From Pseudacidobacterium ailaaui (GTDB taxonomy: Bacteria > Acidobacteriota > Terriglobia > Terriglobales > Acidobacteriaceae), in NCBI RefSeq assembly GCF_000688455.1, contig NZ_JIAL01000001.1:682001-746000 (forward strand): a DNA stretch of 64,000 nt. Reading direction: 5' to 3'. The notes under the pieces are model-generated. The model was given only the letters and a program-made list of their open reading frames with translations, was not told where the DNA came from and made no database searches. Positions within the stretch are counted from its first letter, which is position 1. Each line of letters starts with the position of its first letter. Shown piece by piece: positions 1-7,925 of the stretch. The translations under genes and the position numbers were made by a program.

Positions 1-1
1 C

Positions 2-598
2 GCAACCATGTTTACCTGGCACGGTCAGCACTACCTGATATGGTCTGGATGGAAAGGCGACACCGACGGCGAGCAGGACATCTTTCTTGCCCACATGAGC
101 AACCCCTGGACCATTGATTCCCCTCGCACGCTGATCTCGGCGCCCACCTATGCCTGGGAAACCCACGGCGATCTGCCGGGCCGTCATGTCAGCGTCAACG
201 AAGGCCCGGAAGCGCTCATCCATGATGGAAAAATCTTTATCGTCTTTTCCGCATCAGGCTGCTGGACAGATTTTTATTCTCTCGGCGTGGTTGAGGCCGA
301 TGGTCAATCCAATCTGCTGGATGCCGCAAGCTGGAAAAAGTTCGACCATCCTTTTTTCAAGACTGACCCTGCTGCCCACGCCTTCGGCCCCGGACATAAC
401 GGCTTTTTCACTTCTCCTGATGGCAGGGAAAACTGGATCATTTATCACGCGAATCCCGGCCCCAACGAGGGTTGTGGCAACCAGCGCTCACCGCGCATCC
501 AGCCCTTTACGTGGAATGCCGACGGAACACCTGACTTCGGCAGGCCCGTTCCCCTCGGTCAGCCCCTGCCCCGCCCCTCCGGAACCACGCAGCCATAG
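2..598 (+). CDS. GH43-family glycosidase, C-terminal part (cut by window edge)
   Basis: The reading frame is open to the left edge of the window, so the true start and the catalytic Asp near the N-terminus lie outside. The visible 197 residues look like the C-terminal half of the five-bladed propeller of glycoside hydrolase family 43: a VNEGPEALIHDGK stretch, the following IFIVFSASGCW strand, a GPGHNGFF turn and the WIIYHA strand are typical of arabinofuranosidase/xylosidase-like members. The family removes arabinose or xylose from plant polysaccharides. Whether the protein is secreted cannot be seen because the N-terminus is missing. It converges on the M28 peptidase gene with 18 bp between the stop codons and no obvious terminator. 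The family call is fairly firm; substrate is not. Confidence 0.8.
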   Translation, partial: ATMFTWHGQHYLIWSGWKGDTDGEQDIFLAHMSNPWTIDSPRTLISAPTYAWETHGDLPGRHVSVNEGPEALIHDGKIFIVFSASGCWTDFYSLGVVEADGQSNLLDAASWKKFDHPFFKTDPAAHAFGPGHNGFFTSPDGRENWIIYHANPGPNEGCGNQRSPRIQPFTWNADGTPDFGRPVPLGQPLPRPSGTTQP

Positions 599-616
599 CT
601 ATGCGGGCATGTCCTT

Positions 617-2074
617 CTACCTTTCCGGCAAGGGAGCCACGGCCGGGCTGCGGTGTCCGGCCCGGTCTACCGCCCGCACGCCAAAGATGACATTGTCTTT
701 GGAGACTGGCAGCGTGCTACGATGCTCACCCTCCGGCACGGTAAGGGAAAACTGCCACACCGGAAATGCCAGCTCACGCCATACAATCTCGTATCGCGTA
801 CCCGCGGTAGCCCCGGGACCGTCTTTCCATTCCAGCGTGGAATGATTGTCCAGATTCTTCGTCACCACGCGGACCTCTACCGGGGCCGGCGGTGCCGAGG
901 CCAGGGTGGCCAACGTGGCCGCATTCAACGCGGCCACATGCGCCACATACTCATAGTCCACAAATTTTGGCAGGTCCCCGTACTCGACTCCATTCTCAGT
1001 CCGGACATTCTGGTGCTGATGATTGAAGTCCTCTCTCCATTCAGTGAAGCGGACCGCGGCAAAGCCCTCCTGATTAAAGGAGGAGTGGTCTCCTCCGCGC
1101 AGGAAGCGGTCGCGACGAAACTCCAGCACCGGATGAAAGGGAGGACTGCCCTTTGTCGCCCTGAAGTACGTCTGGCTGATGTCATACACAGCTCGGGCCA
1201 GCTCCCGTGAGGATGAATCGCTCTCATACCCCAGCGATTCCATCAGCTTCGCCTGCTCTGGGGTAGCGCTGGCCGGGATCCCTTCAGAAAAGACCCGTAC
1301 CGCGGATTTGTCCTGGAGCCGGTCCCCTGGGGTCGTATTCCCGCCCACAATGTCATTGTTCAGGACCCCTTCCAGCTGCCATCCTTCAGCTTTGGCCAGC
1401 CTTGCCAGATGCCGGCTGCCATTCAGCCCCTGCTCTTCGCCGGCAACGGCGGCAAAGACGATCGTGGCCGCCGGCCTCAGCTGCGACAGCACGCGCGCAC
1501 ACTCCAGGCTTACGGCCACGCCGGAAGCATCATCATTGGCACCCGGGGCATAGCCATGGTCATCCAGCGTATCGGAGTTGCGCGAGTCATAGTGTCCCGT
1601 CACCAGATACATGCGTTTTGCCTGCGCTGGGTCTCGGCCGCGCAGGATTGCATAGACATTCGTAATCACCGTTGGCCGCGGAATCCGGCTCTGTGGACTT
1701 TCCGTAAAGGTGTCGCGTCTAACCTCAAGGCAGCCGCCGCAGGCCTCCGAATACCTTTGAAATTCCGAGGCAATCCAGTCGGCCGCCGCCTGTATTCCCT
1801 GCCCTTTTGGCAGATCCGTCTCCATGCTGGAAAGCGTATTGCGTGTATGGAAGCCCACCAGTGTTTCAATGGTATGTTGTACACGCTGGGCAGAAATCTG
1901 CTGCAATGCATGTGCAATCGCCGGATCTGCCGGCGCAGGGCGGATGGGCGCGCCGACGGCGTGCAGGTCTGTCACGATCGCACCGGCTTCCTGTTTGCTG
2001 GCAGCTCCGTCTGAAACTCTGGAAAGGAAAACCATGGTGGCTGTAAGAAAAATGACCCTGGCGTAAACATTCAT
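617..2074 (-). CDS. Secreted M28-family zinc aminopeptidase
   Basis: The 485-aa protein begins with a hydrophobic signal peptide. The M28 metal ligands are visible: His161 (GHYDS), the bridging Asp181 (GANDD), Glu213/Glu214 (AGEEQG), Asp241 (NNDIVGG) and His330 (GGDHSSF). The last 80 or so residues resemble a fibronectin-III-like domain. The family removes N-terminal amino acids from peptides with two zinc ions, outside the cytoplasm. An upstream in-frame ATG at 2101 exists, but the start at 2074 has an AGGT-type ribosome site 8 bases away and opens directly into the signal peptide, so it is preferred. The gene has no same-strand partner close by. The class is clear; the exact peptide specificity is not. 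Confidence 0.9.
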   Translation of the reverse strand: MNVYARVIFLTATMVFLSRVSDGAASKQEAGAIVTDLHAVGAPIRPAPADPAIAHALQQISAQRVQHTIETLVGFHTRNTLSSMETDLPKGQGIQAAADWIASEFQRYSEACGGCLEVRRDTFTESPQSRIPRPTVITNVYAILRGRDPAQAKRMYLVTGHYDSRNSDTLDDHGYAPGANDDASGVAVSLECARVLSQLRPAATIVFAAVAGEEQGLNGSRHLARLAKAEGWQLEGVLNNDIVGGNTTPGDRLQDKSAVRVFSEGIPASATPEQAKLMESLGYESDSSSRELARAVYDISQTYFRATKGSPPFHPVLEFRRDRFLRGGDHSSFNQEGFAAVRFTEWREDFNHQHQNVRTENGVEYGDLPKFVDYEYVAHVAALNAATLATLASAPPAPVEVRVVTKNLDNHSTLEWKDGPGATAGTRYEIVWRELAFPVWQFSLTVPEGEHRSTLPVSKDNVIFGVRAVDRAGHRSPAVAPLPER

Positions 2075-2214
2075 CGACTTAAACCTGAAGTGAAAAACCA
2101 TTCCGCAAGCAACTCTTGACGGAAGAACGGATTCTCTTTAAAAACTAACGAAGTTGCATCCGGTGAATTGCTGGAATCATCCTAATACTCCGATTTGTAA
2201 ATGGGGAGGAATTT

Positions 2215-2409
2215 ATGCCGACTTGTCCTGAATGTGAGAGCGTACTTGATTTTGAAGAAGAAGAAGTGGAAGAAGGCGATGTGGTCGTCTGCGATGAATG
2301 TGGCCATGAGTTTGAAGTGGTGGCCACAGATCCTCTGGAGCTTGCAAAAGTAGACGAAGACTATGAGGATGAAGAGGAGGACTACTCAGAGGAAGAGGAT
2401 GAGGAATGA
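2215..2409 (+). CDS. LysW-like zinc-ribbon protein with acidic tail
   Basis: A 64-aa protein with a four-cysteine zinc ribbon (Cys4, Cys7, Cys26, Cys29), then EVVATDPLEL and a tail of about 18 residues made almost only of Glu, Asp and Tyr, ending in Glu-Glu. This layout matches LysW, the amino-group carrier of lysine/arginine biosynthesis in Thermus, which also has CPEC, CxxCG, a DPL motif and a C-terminal Glu that receives alpha-aminoadipate. It differs by lacking the usual EDWGE ending. No LysX, LysZ, LysY or similar partner gene is in the window, so the carrier role is unproven; it could be a simple zinc-ribbon protein. A GGGGAGGA ribosome site lies 5-12 bases upstream. Its stop codon overlaps the next start (ATGA), so the two genes are probably translated together. 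Confidence 0.75.
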   Translation: MPTCPECESVLDFEEEEVEEGDVVVCDECGHEFEVVATDPLELAKVDEDYEDEEEDYSEEEDEE

Positions 2410-2744
2410 AGCTGTTTCATAAGACCGCCCTTGCTGCTGCTCTGGCCGTCACTTTTCTGCTCTCCTTCGCCGCCATCGCGCAAAGCACCCGTTCGGTAGA
2501 AGGTAAGGTCTACGCACAGAATGCTCCGGTCAGTGGTGCGGTCGTCTATTTGCAGGACAGCAAGACCAACAATGTAAAGACCTTTATCTCCACCCAGGAT
2601 GGCAGCTACCGCTTCGGACAGCTGTCCACAGACGTGGATTATCAGATCTGGGCCGAATACAAAGGAAGCAAAAGCGAAAAGAAAAACATCAGTTCGTTTA
2701 ACTCAAAGAAGCAGCTGGTGATTGATCTGCACATCAAGGGCTGA
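2406..2744 (+). CDS. Small secreted carboxypeptidase-regulatory-like protein
   Basis: The 112-aa protein has a clear signal peptide (positively charged start, Ala/Leu-rich core, cleavage near AIAQS) followed by a single carboxypeptidase-regulatory-like beta-sandwich of about 80 residues (VEGKVYAQNAPVSGAVVYL, then GSYRFGQL). Such domains are common in secreted proteins of Acidobacteria, often as adhesion or structural modules. No catalytic part is attached. It overlaps the LysW-like gene by four bases and is probably translationally coupled to it, although one protein is cytoplasmic by sequence and the other exported. Function unknown beyond the fold. Confidence 0.8.
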   Translation: MKLFHKTALAAALAVTFLLSFAAIAQSTRSVEGKVYAQNAPVSGAVVYLQDSKTNNVKTFISTQDGSYRFGQLSTDVDYQIWAEYKGSKSEKKNISSFNSKKQLVIDLHIKG

Positions 2745-2758
2745 ACGTCCGGTCCTGG

Positions 2759-4033
2759 TCACTCCACCCGGCATATCAGGCATTTCAGGTACTCTGTCTC
2801 CGGAATCGTCAGTATGACCGGGTGGTCCTGCGCCGCTCCCCGGCGCTCCAGCAGGCGTAAACGACGGCCTGCGTCCCCGGCTGCTGCCGCCACCACCTGT
2901 TGAAACTCGGCCAGCGAAACATGATGGGAGCACGAGCACGTCACCAGCACGCCGTCCGGCCGCAGCATCTTCAGCGCACGCAGATTTAGCTCCTTGTATC
3001 CCCGCACCGCACCCTCCACAGCGCGCCTGGATTTTGCAAAGGCCGGTGGATCGAGCACGATTGTGTCATAGGCCGCCCCGGAATCACTCCAGTCCCGCAG
3101 CAGATCAAAAGCATTGGCCTCGAACCACTCCACATGGGACCCTCGCAGGACCGACTCATTCGCGGCCAGATTTTTCTCCGCTACCTCCAGCGCGGCCCGC
3201 GAAACATCTACGCCGGTCACGCGAGGACAGCTTTGCGCCAGATGCAGCGCAAAGCCTCCTTGATAGGTGCAGATGTCCAGTGCCTCTCCATGCGCATATC
3301 GTGCCGCCGCAGCATAATTTTCTCTCTGGTCGAGGAACGCACCTGTTTTCTGTCCCGCATTCGCGTCATAAAAAAAGCGGAGCCCATTCACCATAAAATC
3401 TGTCTGCGTCCGTGGATGCTCGGAATCTGCGGCATACAGTGGAGCGGCCGGCGGCGTGCTCATTTGCTCCAGTTCGCGGATCCGCGGATCGGACCGCTCC
3501 ACCACCGTCGCCGGAGCCAGTTCCTCTTTCAGAACACCCACGATCGCCTGTCTCACCGCATCCCTGTCCAGCGCCCGTGTCAGCAATTGCAGAATGACCA
3601 GGTCTCCGTATTTGTCCACAATCAGCCCAGGAAGGCCATCGGCCTCGCTGAAGACCAGTCGGCAGGCATTCGTCTCCTGGGTCAGCAAAGGTTTGCGCAG
3701 TGCAACGGCCGCCCTCAGGCGCTTCCGCAGCAGATCCATCCATTCCGCTTCCCCCAGCAGCTCCCCGCTAACCATGCGCAGCGCAATCTGGGAAGCATGG
3801 CTGTAGAGCGCCGTCCCCAGCAAAAGGCCGCGCGGGTCAGCCACCGTCACAAGCGGTCCGGCCTCGCCTGCAATCTCCTCTACATCAGACCGATAGACCC
3901 ATACATGCCCGGCCCGCAGCCGGTCTGCGGCGCGACGCGAGACAAAGGCCACCGGGCCGGAGGACTCCACAGGGAACTCTTTTGCGGACCCTTTCAGGCT
4001 CTGCTTTGGAATACGGGACGGCATCTGTTCCAT
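2759..4033 (-). CDS. rlmI: Class I SAM-dependent rRNA methyltransferase, RlmI-like
   Basis: The 424-aa protein has an N-terminal PUA-like RNA-binding region (about residues 28-105, with AGHVWVYRSDVEEI) and a C-terminal Rossmann-type methyltransferase. The nucleotide-binding VLDPPAF motif and the TCSCSHHVS motif, which carries the cysteine expected for 5-methylcytosine chemistry, are both present. RlmI modifies a cytosine of 23S rRNA in E. coli; by family the substrate here is probably also 23S rRNA. The extra 27 residues at the N-terminus are poorly conserved in the family, and an ATG at 4024 is an alternative start. The gene lies next to the left end of the insertion sequence but is not broken by it: its start codon is about 56 bp from the element. 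Confidence 0.85.
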   Translation of the reverse strand: MEQMPSRIPKQSLKGSAKEFPVESSGPVAFVSRRAADRLRAGHVWVYRSDVEEIAGEAGPLVTVADPRGLLLGTALYSHASQIALRMVSGELLGEAEWMDLLRKRLRAAVALRKPLLTQETNACRLVFSEADGLPGLIVDKYGDLVILQLLTRALDRDAVRQAIVGVLKEELAPATVVERSDPRIRELEQMSTPPAAPLYAADSEHPRTQTDFMVNGLRFFYDANAGQKTGAFLDQRENYAAAARYAHGEALDICTYQGGFALHLAQSCPRVTGVDVSRAALEVAEKNLAANESVLRGSHVEWFEANAFDLLRDWSDSGAAYDTIVLDPPAFAKSRRAVEGAVRGYKELNLRALKMLRPDGVLVTCSCSHHVSLAEFQQVVAAAAGDAGRRLRLLERRGAAQDHPVILTIPETEYLKCLICRVE

Positions 4034-4080
4034 CTTTGCATATCTGGTGGTGCAAGCCGGCCCCTGCTCCCGCTTTTCGG

Positions 4081-4089
4081 CAAACCCTT
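4081..4089. repeat. Left target-site duplication of the IS (CAAACCCTT)
   Basis: The nine bases CAAACCCTT immediately outside the left inverted repeat recur exactly at 5379-5387 outside the right one. IS256-family transposases make 8-9 bp duplications, so this marks the insertion point. Confidence 0.92.
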
Positions 4090-4127
4090 GGTGACGTAAC
4101 TTCGATTGTGTAAAAGGCAGGAGGGTG
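4090..4127 (+). repeat. Left terminal inverted repeat of the IS
   Basis: Starts GGTGACGT and ends GGAGGGTG; pairs with the reverse complement of 5341-5378 with matches clustered in three blocks (outer 8, middle 9, inner 8 bases). This is the usual size for IS256-family ends. Confidence 0.88.
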
Positions 4128-4183
4128 TAAGGTGGCTTTGGCCTGACGAGCTAAAGCCGAACTTGAAAAGGAGCCTTACACCC

Positions 4184-5371
4184 ATGGCGAAGATTGTATC
4201 GATCACCGAGCATTTTCAGCACTTCTTGACCAACCTGAAGGAGAGCTTCTGGGGCGACCTGGAGCAGAAGACGCAGGTGGCCTGGAAGCGATTTCTGGAA
4301 GCGGAATCGGAGCGGTTGCGCGATCAGTATGCAGTTTGGGACAGCTACGAACGGGGAACGCGCAAGCCGGGACAGTACCGTAACGGCTATTACGAGAGGG
4401 ATTTTGTGACCCGCTTCGGCACCATCCGGCTGCGCGTGGCGCGGGCCCGCGGCAAGAGCTTTCTTCCCCGGGCGATGGAGAAGTTCCAACGCCGGGCGCC
4501 GGAGCTGGCCATACTCATCCGGGAGGCGTTTCTGCGCGGCATCTCTACCCGCCAGGTGGGTCGGCTGGTGGCCACTTTGACGGGCGAGACGATCAGTGCC
4601 CAGACCGTCTCGCGGCTGACGCGTGATCTGGATCAGGCGGTGCGGGAGTTTCATCGAGCCGCCCTGCAGGACGAATGGGCTTACCTGTTTCTGGATGGCG
4701 TGGCGTTGAAGGTGCGCCGGCCGGCGGGACGGCAGCATGTGCAGATGCTGGTGGCCTACGGCGTGCGCCGGGACGGCACCCGGCAACTGCTCGGCTTTCT
4801 GCGCACCCAGGGTGAGGGTCAGGCTCACTGGGAGGCGTTGCTTGAGGATCTCTACCGGCGCGGTCTGAAGGGCGACAAGCTGCTGCTGATCGTCACCGAC
4901 GGCTGCCCCGGATTGGCTGCCGCCATCCAGACCGTCTATCCCCGCGTAGCCCATCAACGCTGCTGGGTGCACAAGATGCGCAATATCCTCGACAAGGTGC
5001 GCAAGCGCGACCATGATGCCGTCAAGCTGGATGCCCAGGCCATCTATCTGGCCGATAGCCGCCGTCAGGCCGAGGCTGCCGCGCGCGCCTTCAGCCGCCG
5101 CTGGCGCCGGGAATATCCCACCATGGTGCGGCAACTGGAACGCGATCTGCCCGACCTGCTGGTCTTCTACCATTTTCCCAAGCACCTGTGGCGCAAGCTG
5201 CGCACCACCAACATCATTGAACGCTGCTTCGTCGAAGTGCGTCGAAGAACCAGGCCCATGGTTTGCTTCGTCAACGTGCAGTCCGTGGACCGAATCATCT
5301 ACTCCATCTTCCAGAGATTCAATCTGGAATGGAAAAACCGCACCCTCCGCGTATTTACACAAGCAGCTTGA
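4184..5371 (+). CDS. IS256-family (Mutator-type) transposase
   Basis: The 395-aa protein belongs to the IS256/MULE transposase family, which moves its element by cut-and-paste or copy-out using a DDE active site. The likely acidic residues are the Asp of [11 protein letters not shown], the Asp of IVTDGCPGL and the Glu of [14 protein letters not shown]; the [10 protein letters not shown] block between the second and third is family-typical. A longer frame reaches back to 4106, but the ATG at 4184 has an AAAGGAG ribosome site nearby and gives the usual length, so it is chosen. The long open frame on the opposite strand is a composition artefact. The protein appears full length with no frameshift. 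Confidence 0.95.
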   Translation: MAKIVSITEHFQHFLTNLKESFWGDLEQKTQVAWKRFLEAESERLRDQYAVWDSYERGTRKPGQYRNGYYERDFVTRFGTIRLRVARARGKSFLPRAMEKFQRRAPELAILIREAFLRGISTRQVGRLVATLTGETISAQTVSRLTRDLDQAVREFHRAALQDEWAYLFLDGVALKVRRPAGRQHVQMLVAYGVRRDGTRQLLGFLRTQGEGQAHWEALLEDLYRRGLKGDKLLLIVTDGCPGLAAAIQTVYPRVAHQRCWVHKMRNILDKVRKRDHDAVKLDAQAIYLADSRRQAEAAARAFSRRWRREYPTMVRQLERDLPDLLVFYHFPKHLWRKLRTTNIIERCFVEVRRRTRPMVCFVNVQSVDRIIYSIFQRFNLEWKNRTLRVFTQAA

Positions 5372-5378
5372 CGTCACC
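5341..5378 (-). repeat. Right terminal inverted repeat of the IS
   Basis: Reverse complement of the left repeat; includes the transposase stop codon. It also contains TTGACG close to the outer tip, a -35-like hexamer pointing outwards to rpmI, but the bases 17 further on do not make a -10 box. Confidence 0.88.
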
Positions 5379-5387
5379 CAAACCCTT
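5379..5387. repeat. Right target-site duplication of the IS (CAAACCCTT)
   Basis: Exact copy of 4081-4089, marking the right boundary of the insertion. Confidence 0.92.
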
Positions 5388-5462
5388 TCCCCCGTGGCCC
5401 AAATCTGCGGAATCCCGTATACTAAGAACTGTTGTATCGATAGCTTTCCGAGCAGGATAACC

Positions 5463-5660
5463 ATGCCCAAACTGAAGACTCACAGGGGCGCGGCCAAGCG
5501 CTTCAAAAAGACGGCCACGGGCAAAATCAAGCGTGGCCAGTCCAAAATGCGCCATATCCTCACGTCGAAGGAGGTCAAGACCAAGCGCCGGCTTTCCGCC
5601 CCCGCTTATGTCTCTGACGCCGACCACGCGAAGGTGGCCCGCATGATTCCGTACGCCTGA
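5463..5660 (+). CDS. rpmI: 50S ribosomal protein L35
   Basis: A 65-aa highly basic protein starting [15 protein letters not shown] and containing [14 protein letters not shown], both diagnostic of bacterial L35; length matches the family. It is a structural protein of the large ribosomal subunit. An AGGA ribosome site lies a few bases before the ATG. rplT follows 136 bp downstream, the normal order, but infC, which commonly precedes rpmI, is not here; the insertion sequence ends about 85 bp upstream. A TATACT -10-like box at 5418-5423 may be the gene's own promoter, though no convincing -35 was found. Confidence 0.97.
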   Translation: MPKLKTHRGAAKRFKKTATGKIKRGQSKMRHILTSKEVKTKRRLSAPAYVSDADHAKVARMIPYA

Positions 5661-5796
5661 TTCCGGTAGCTGGTAAAGCGTTCCAGCCGCCCCGGTCATT
5701 GGACCGAGACATTCAGGTAAGAATGCGAGTGAAGAGGTCAAAGCGCAAGCTCCTGCCTCCAGCCGCGAAACGAAACGCAAAAAGGAGAACAAAGCA

Positions 5797-6165
5797 ATGC
5801 CCCGCGTTAAACGTGGAACCAAACGCACCGACCGGCGCAAAAAGATCCTGAAGCGCGCCAAAGGTTATTTCCTTACAAAATCCAAGCTTTACCAGGCCGC
5901 CCAGGAGGCCGTTGAGCGCGGACTCAAATTCGCTTACTCTGGCCGCCGCCAGAAAAAGCGCCAGTTCCGCTCGCTCTGGATCGTGCGCATCAATGCCGCC
6001 GCCCAGCAGAATGGCATCAGCTACTCGCAGTTCATCAATGGCCTCAAAAAAGCCGGCGTCGAGCTTGACCGCAAAATCCTGGCCGACATCGCCGTCAACG
6101 ATGCTCCCGGCTTCGCCGCCCTGGTCGAACAGGCCAAGGCTGCCTTGTCCCAGGCCGCTGCCTAA
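5797..6165 (+). CDS. rplT: 50S ribosomal protein L20
   Basis: A 122-aa basic protein starting [16 protein letters not shown] with the RNA-binding KAKGYF-type region ([15 protein letters not shown]), [21 protein letters not shown] and the C-terminal [19 protein letters not shown], all standard for L20. L20 is needed early in large-subunit assembly and in many bacteria represses its own operon by binding mRNA. It is co-directional with rpmI. An AAGGAG ribosome site precedes the start, and a strong terminator follows immediately. Confidence 0.98.
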   Translation: MPRVKRGTKRTDRRKKILKRAKGYFLTKSKLYQAAQEAVERGLKFAYSGRRQKKRQFRSLWIVRINAAAQQNGISYSQFINGLKKAGVELDRKILADIAVNDAPGFAALVEQAKAALSQAAA

Positions 6166-6179
6166 AGGGCCAACTTCTA

Positions 6180-6216
6180 GGGAAAGGGCGCGTTTTTCGC
6201 GCCCTTTCCCCTTTTT
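6180..6216 (+). terminator. Intrinsic terminator of rpmI-rplT
   Basis: A perfect 13-bp stem (6180-6192 with 6198-6210, GGGAAAGGGCGCG) with a 5-base T loop is followed by CTTTTT. It sits 14 bp after the rplT stop codon. Confidence 0.93.
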
Positions 6217-6259
6217 GCAAGATTTTCAATCATTTTCCCGCACGTTTGAAGAAAATCTG

Positions 6260-6265
6260 TATAAT
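6260..6265 (+). promoter_or_regulatory. -10 box candidate of the cold-shock gene
   Basis: A perfect TATAAT lies about 118 bp upstream of the cold-shock start codon. No good -35 is visible at 16-18 bp. If used, transcription would start near 6272 and leave a leader of about 110 bases; long leaders are typical of cold-shock mRNAs, which change fold with temperature. Confidence 0.45.
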
Positions 6266-6382
6266 CAATTTAACGCTCAAACATCGAGTGGGTTTTTGTA
6301 AGCACGGAATGCCATCCAGCAATACCCTGCCCTTCTACCTTCCCGTTTTTCAGCGACATCTCAATTCAAAGGAACACCCAAA

Positions 6383-6586
6383 ATGGAACAGGGTACAGTG
6401 AAATGGTTTAACGATGCCAAAGGTTTTGGCTTTATCACCCGTGATGCGAACAACGAAGACATCTTCGTGCACTTCTCCGCGATTAACTCAAACGGATTCC
6501 GCAGCCTGCAGGAAGGCCAGCGCGTCCAGTTCAATGTAGTGAAGGGCGCCAAAGGCTTCCAGGCCGAAAACGTTCAGGCTGCCTAA
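6383..6586 (+). CDS. Cold-shock domain protein
   Basis: A 67-aa single cold-shock domain starting [18 protein letters not shown]. Both RNA-binding motifs are present: KGFGFI (RNP1) and DIFVHFSAI (RNP2). The family binds single-stranded RNA and DNA and melts mRNA secondary structure, acting in the cytoplasm. The ATG has an AAAGGA ribosome site about 10 bases upstream. The gene is monocistronic, with its own long leader and a terminator just after it. Confidence 0.97.
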   Translation: MEQGTVKWFNDAKGFGFITRDANNEDIFVHFSAINSNGFRSLQEGQRVQFNVVKGAKGFQAENVQAA

Positions 6587-6605
6587 GCCGCGGATTTGTT
6601 CAAAG

Positions 6606-6645
6606 TGGCCCCGGTCAGGACATGGACCGGGGCCATTGTGTTTTA
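6606..6645 (+). terminator. Intrinsic terminator of the cold-shock gene
   Basis: An 11-bp GC-rich stem (TGGCCCCGGTC 6606-6616 with 6625-6635) is followed by TTGTGTTTT. The 3' end of the convergent 433-aa frame runs into this hairpin and stops at 6615. Confidence 0.88.
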
Positions 6646-7916
6646 GGCCGGATGGACACATTCTGAGTACCTTGCAAGGCGGTCCAGCAGCTCCACTGCC
6701 TGGACCGCGCATGGCCCATCAGCCAGGTCCAAATTGCATGCCATCTGAAGTGCCTGCAAAAGCCCCCGTAGTCGCGCTGCATCGCCTTCCTGCGCAGTGC
6801 GATATGCAGCAGGAACCCGGACAGGGCGTCTTTTTGCTGCGAAGTAAGCGGATCAAATGTATCGCGCCAATGCGGGCGATACTCCTCATCTGCTTCAAGA
6901 AACCGAAGCAGATGATCGGAACCTCCCGCCTTTGCGTCCCCCTCCGAGACCTCTGCCGGTGGCATATGTCCCTGAGACAGCACAGCAGCACATAGAAGTC
7001 CCATCACATATGCCGTATGATACGCAGTCGCCAGTCTATATCGTGTTCGTTCAGTTCCAGATCGCGCTTCAATCTCACAGATGCGGGTCCCCGGAGTCGG
7101 CAAGAATCCGGCCTTGTCTTCCACATGCGCAAGTACTCGGAAGGCAAATGTGGCCGCAGGACTCCACGGTTCTCCCGTCAGCGGCCAGGTTAAGAGGATC
7201 TCGCCTGCAACATCATAGTCCTGCTGATCGAGACAATATGCCAGCAACGCTTCAGCCTCTGCCAGCAGCACATGGCGCGGACGAGGCAGCGGCACAGGGT
7301 GGATACCGAAATCGGTGACATACATCAACGCATGAGTAAAGGCATACATGTCCTCGCGCCTGCAGGACAGCAGGTCCATCGAATGGTTCAGAATGGACAA
7401 ATGTGCCATTTCCGAGCGCCGCTTGTTCGATGCAAGCCTGGGCACTCCTAATGCGGACCATTCTTTTTCCAACATGCGGTGCGGAACGCGCTCACGTCCT
7501 GCACTGGCCCGCGAACCGAGTGCATGTTGCAGCAATGCGTCAAACGCTGCATCCGGGTACCCAAGGCGATTCAAACAAAGATGCCCTAACGCATATTCCC
7601 ACGCCGCAGACGGTTCTACACATACGCCCAGCCTGGCCCGCTCGTTGCGTGCATGAGGAGCAAGACCGTGAGCAATGCCCTTTACTCGTTCCTGAATTTC
7701 AGGTTGCACGACCTGCCCCGCAGCAAGAAGCAGGACGGCGGTTTCAGAAAGGATTTTTTCCGGACGAACATTTTTTGTGGAATCCGTGCTGTCTATATAT
7801 CCATCCGGGACCAAGTGCTCCACTGTAAGTTTTGCGATATCAAGAGCATGGCAGAGGCGGCGGACAAGATCGTCGGTCCGGCTTTGCCGCTGGGCAGGTC
7901 CTCTCGCTTCTGCCAT
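6615..7916 (-). CDS. Uncharacterised 433-aa alpha-helical protein
   Basis: I do not recognise this protein with confidence. It has no signal peptide or membrane span and reads as mostly helical, rich in Leu, Ala, His and Arg. Blocks that look conserved are EYALGHLCLNRLGYPDAAF, RVPHRMLEKEW, THALMYVTDFG and YHTAYVMGLLCA. From memory these resemble the DUF6895 type of domain, but I could not check. The ATG has a GAGGGAG ribosome site and lies 9 bp behind the 81-aa gene, so the two form one unit. The last residues are encoded inside the terminator of the convergent cold-shock gene, so the very C-terminus may be a read-through tail. Confidence 0.7.
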   Translation of the reverse strand: MAEARGPAQRQSRTDDLVRRLCHALDIAKLTVEHLVPDGYIDSTDSTKNVRPEKILSETAVLLLAAGQVVQPEIQERVKGIAHGLAPHARNERARLGVCVEPSAAWEYALGHLCLNRLGYPDAAFDALLQHALGSRASAGRERVPHRMLEKEWSALGVPRLASNKRRSEMAHLSILNHSMDLLSCRREDMYAFTHALMYVTDFGIHPVPLPRPRHVLLAEAEALLAYCLDQQDYDVAGEILLTWPLTGEPWSPAATFAFRVLAHVEDKAGFLPTPGTRICEIEARSGTERTRYRLATAYHTAYVMGLLCAAVLSQGHMPPAEVSEGDAKAGGSDHLLRFLEADEEYRPHWRDTFDPLTSQQKDALSGFLLHIALRRKAMQRDYGGFCRHFRWHAIWTWLMGHARSRQWSCWTALQGTQNVSIRPKTQWPRSMS

Positions 7917-7925
7917 GCTCCCTCG

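Larger units (their letters stand above)
4090..5378 (+). mobile_element. Intact IS256-family insertion sequence, 1289 bp
   Basis: The element is bounded by imperfect terminal inverted repeats of about 38 bp (27 matching positions by eye), each beginning GGTGACGT and sharing the blocks TTGTGTAAA and GGAGGGTG. It is flanked by a perfect 9-bp direct duplication. It carries a single transposase gene that fills almost the whole element; the stop codon lies inside the right repeat. Identical duplications and an open transposase frame suggest recent arrival and possible activity. It landed in the gap between the rlmI-like gene and rpmI without breaking either. Confidence 0.93.

Noticed and set aside
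5368-5396. Hybrid promoter from the IS end driving rpmI
   Set aside because: TTGACG points outward but there is no -10-like hexamer at 16-18 bp.
4151-5470. 439-codon open frame antisense to the transposase
   Set aside because: It mirrors the transposase in the high-GC opposite frame, has no family likeness and crosses both IS ends.
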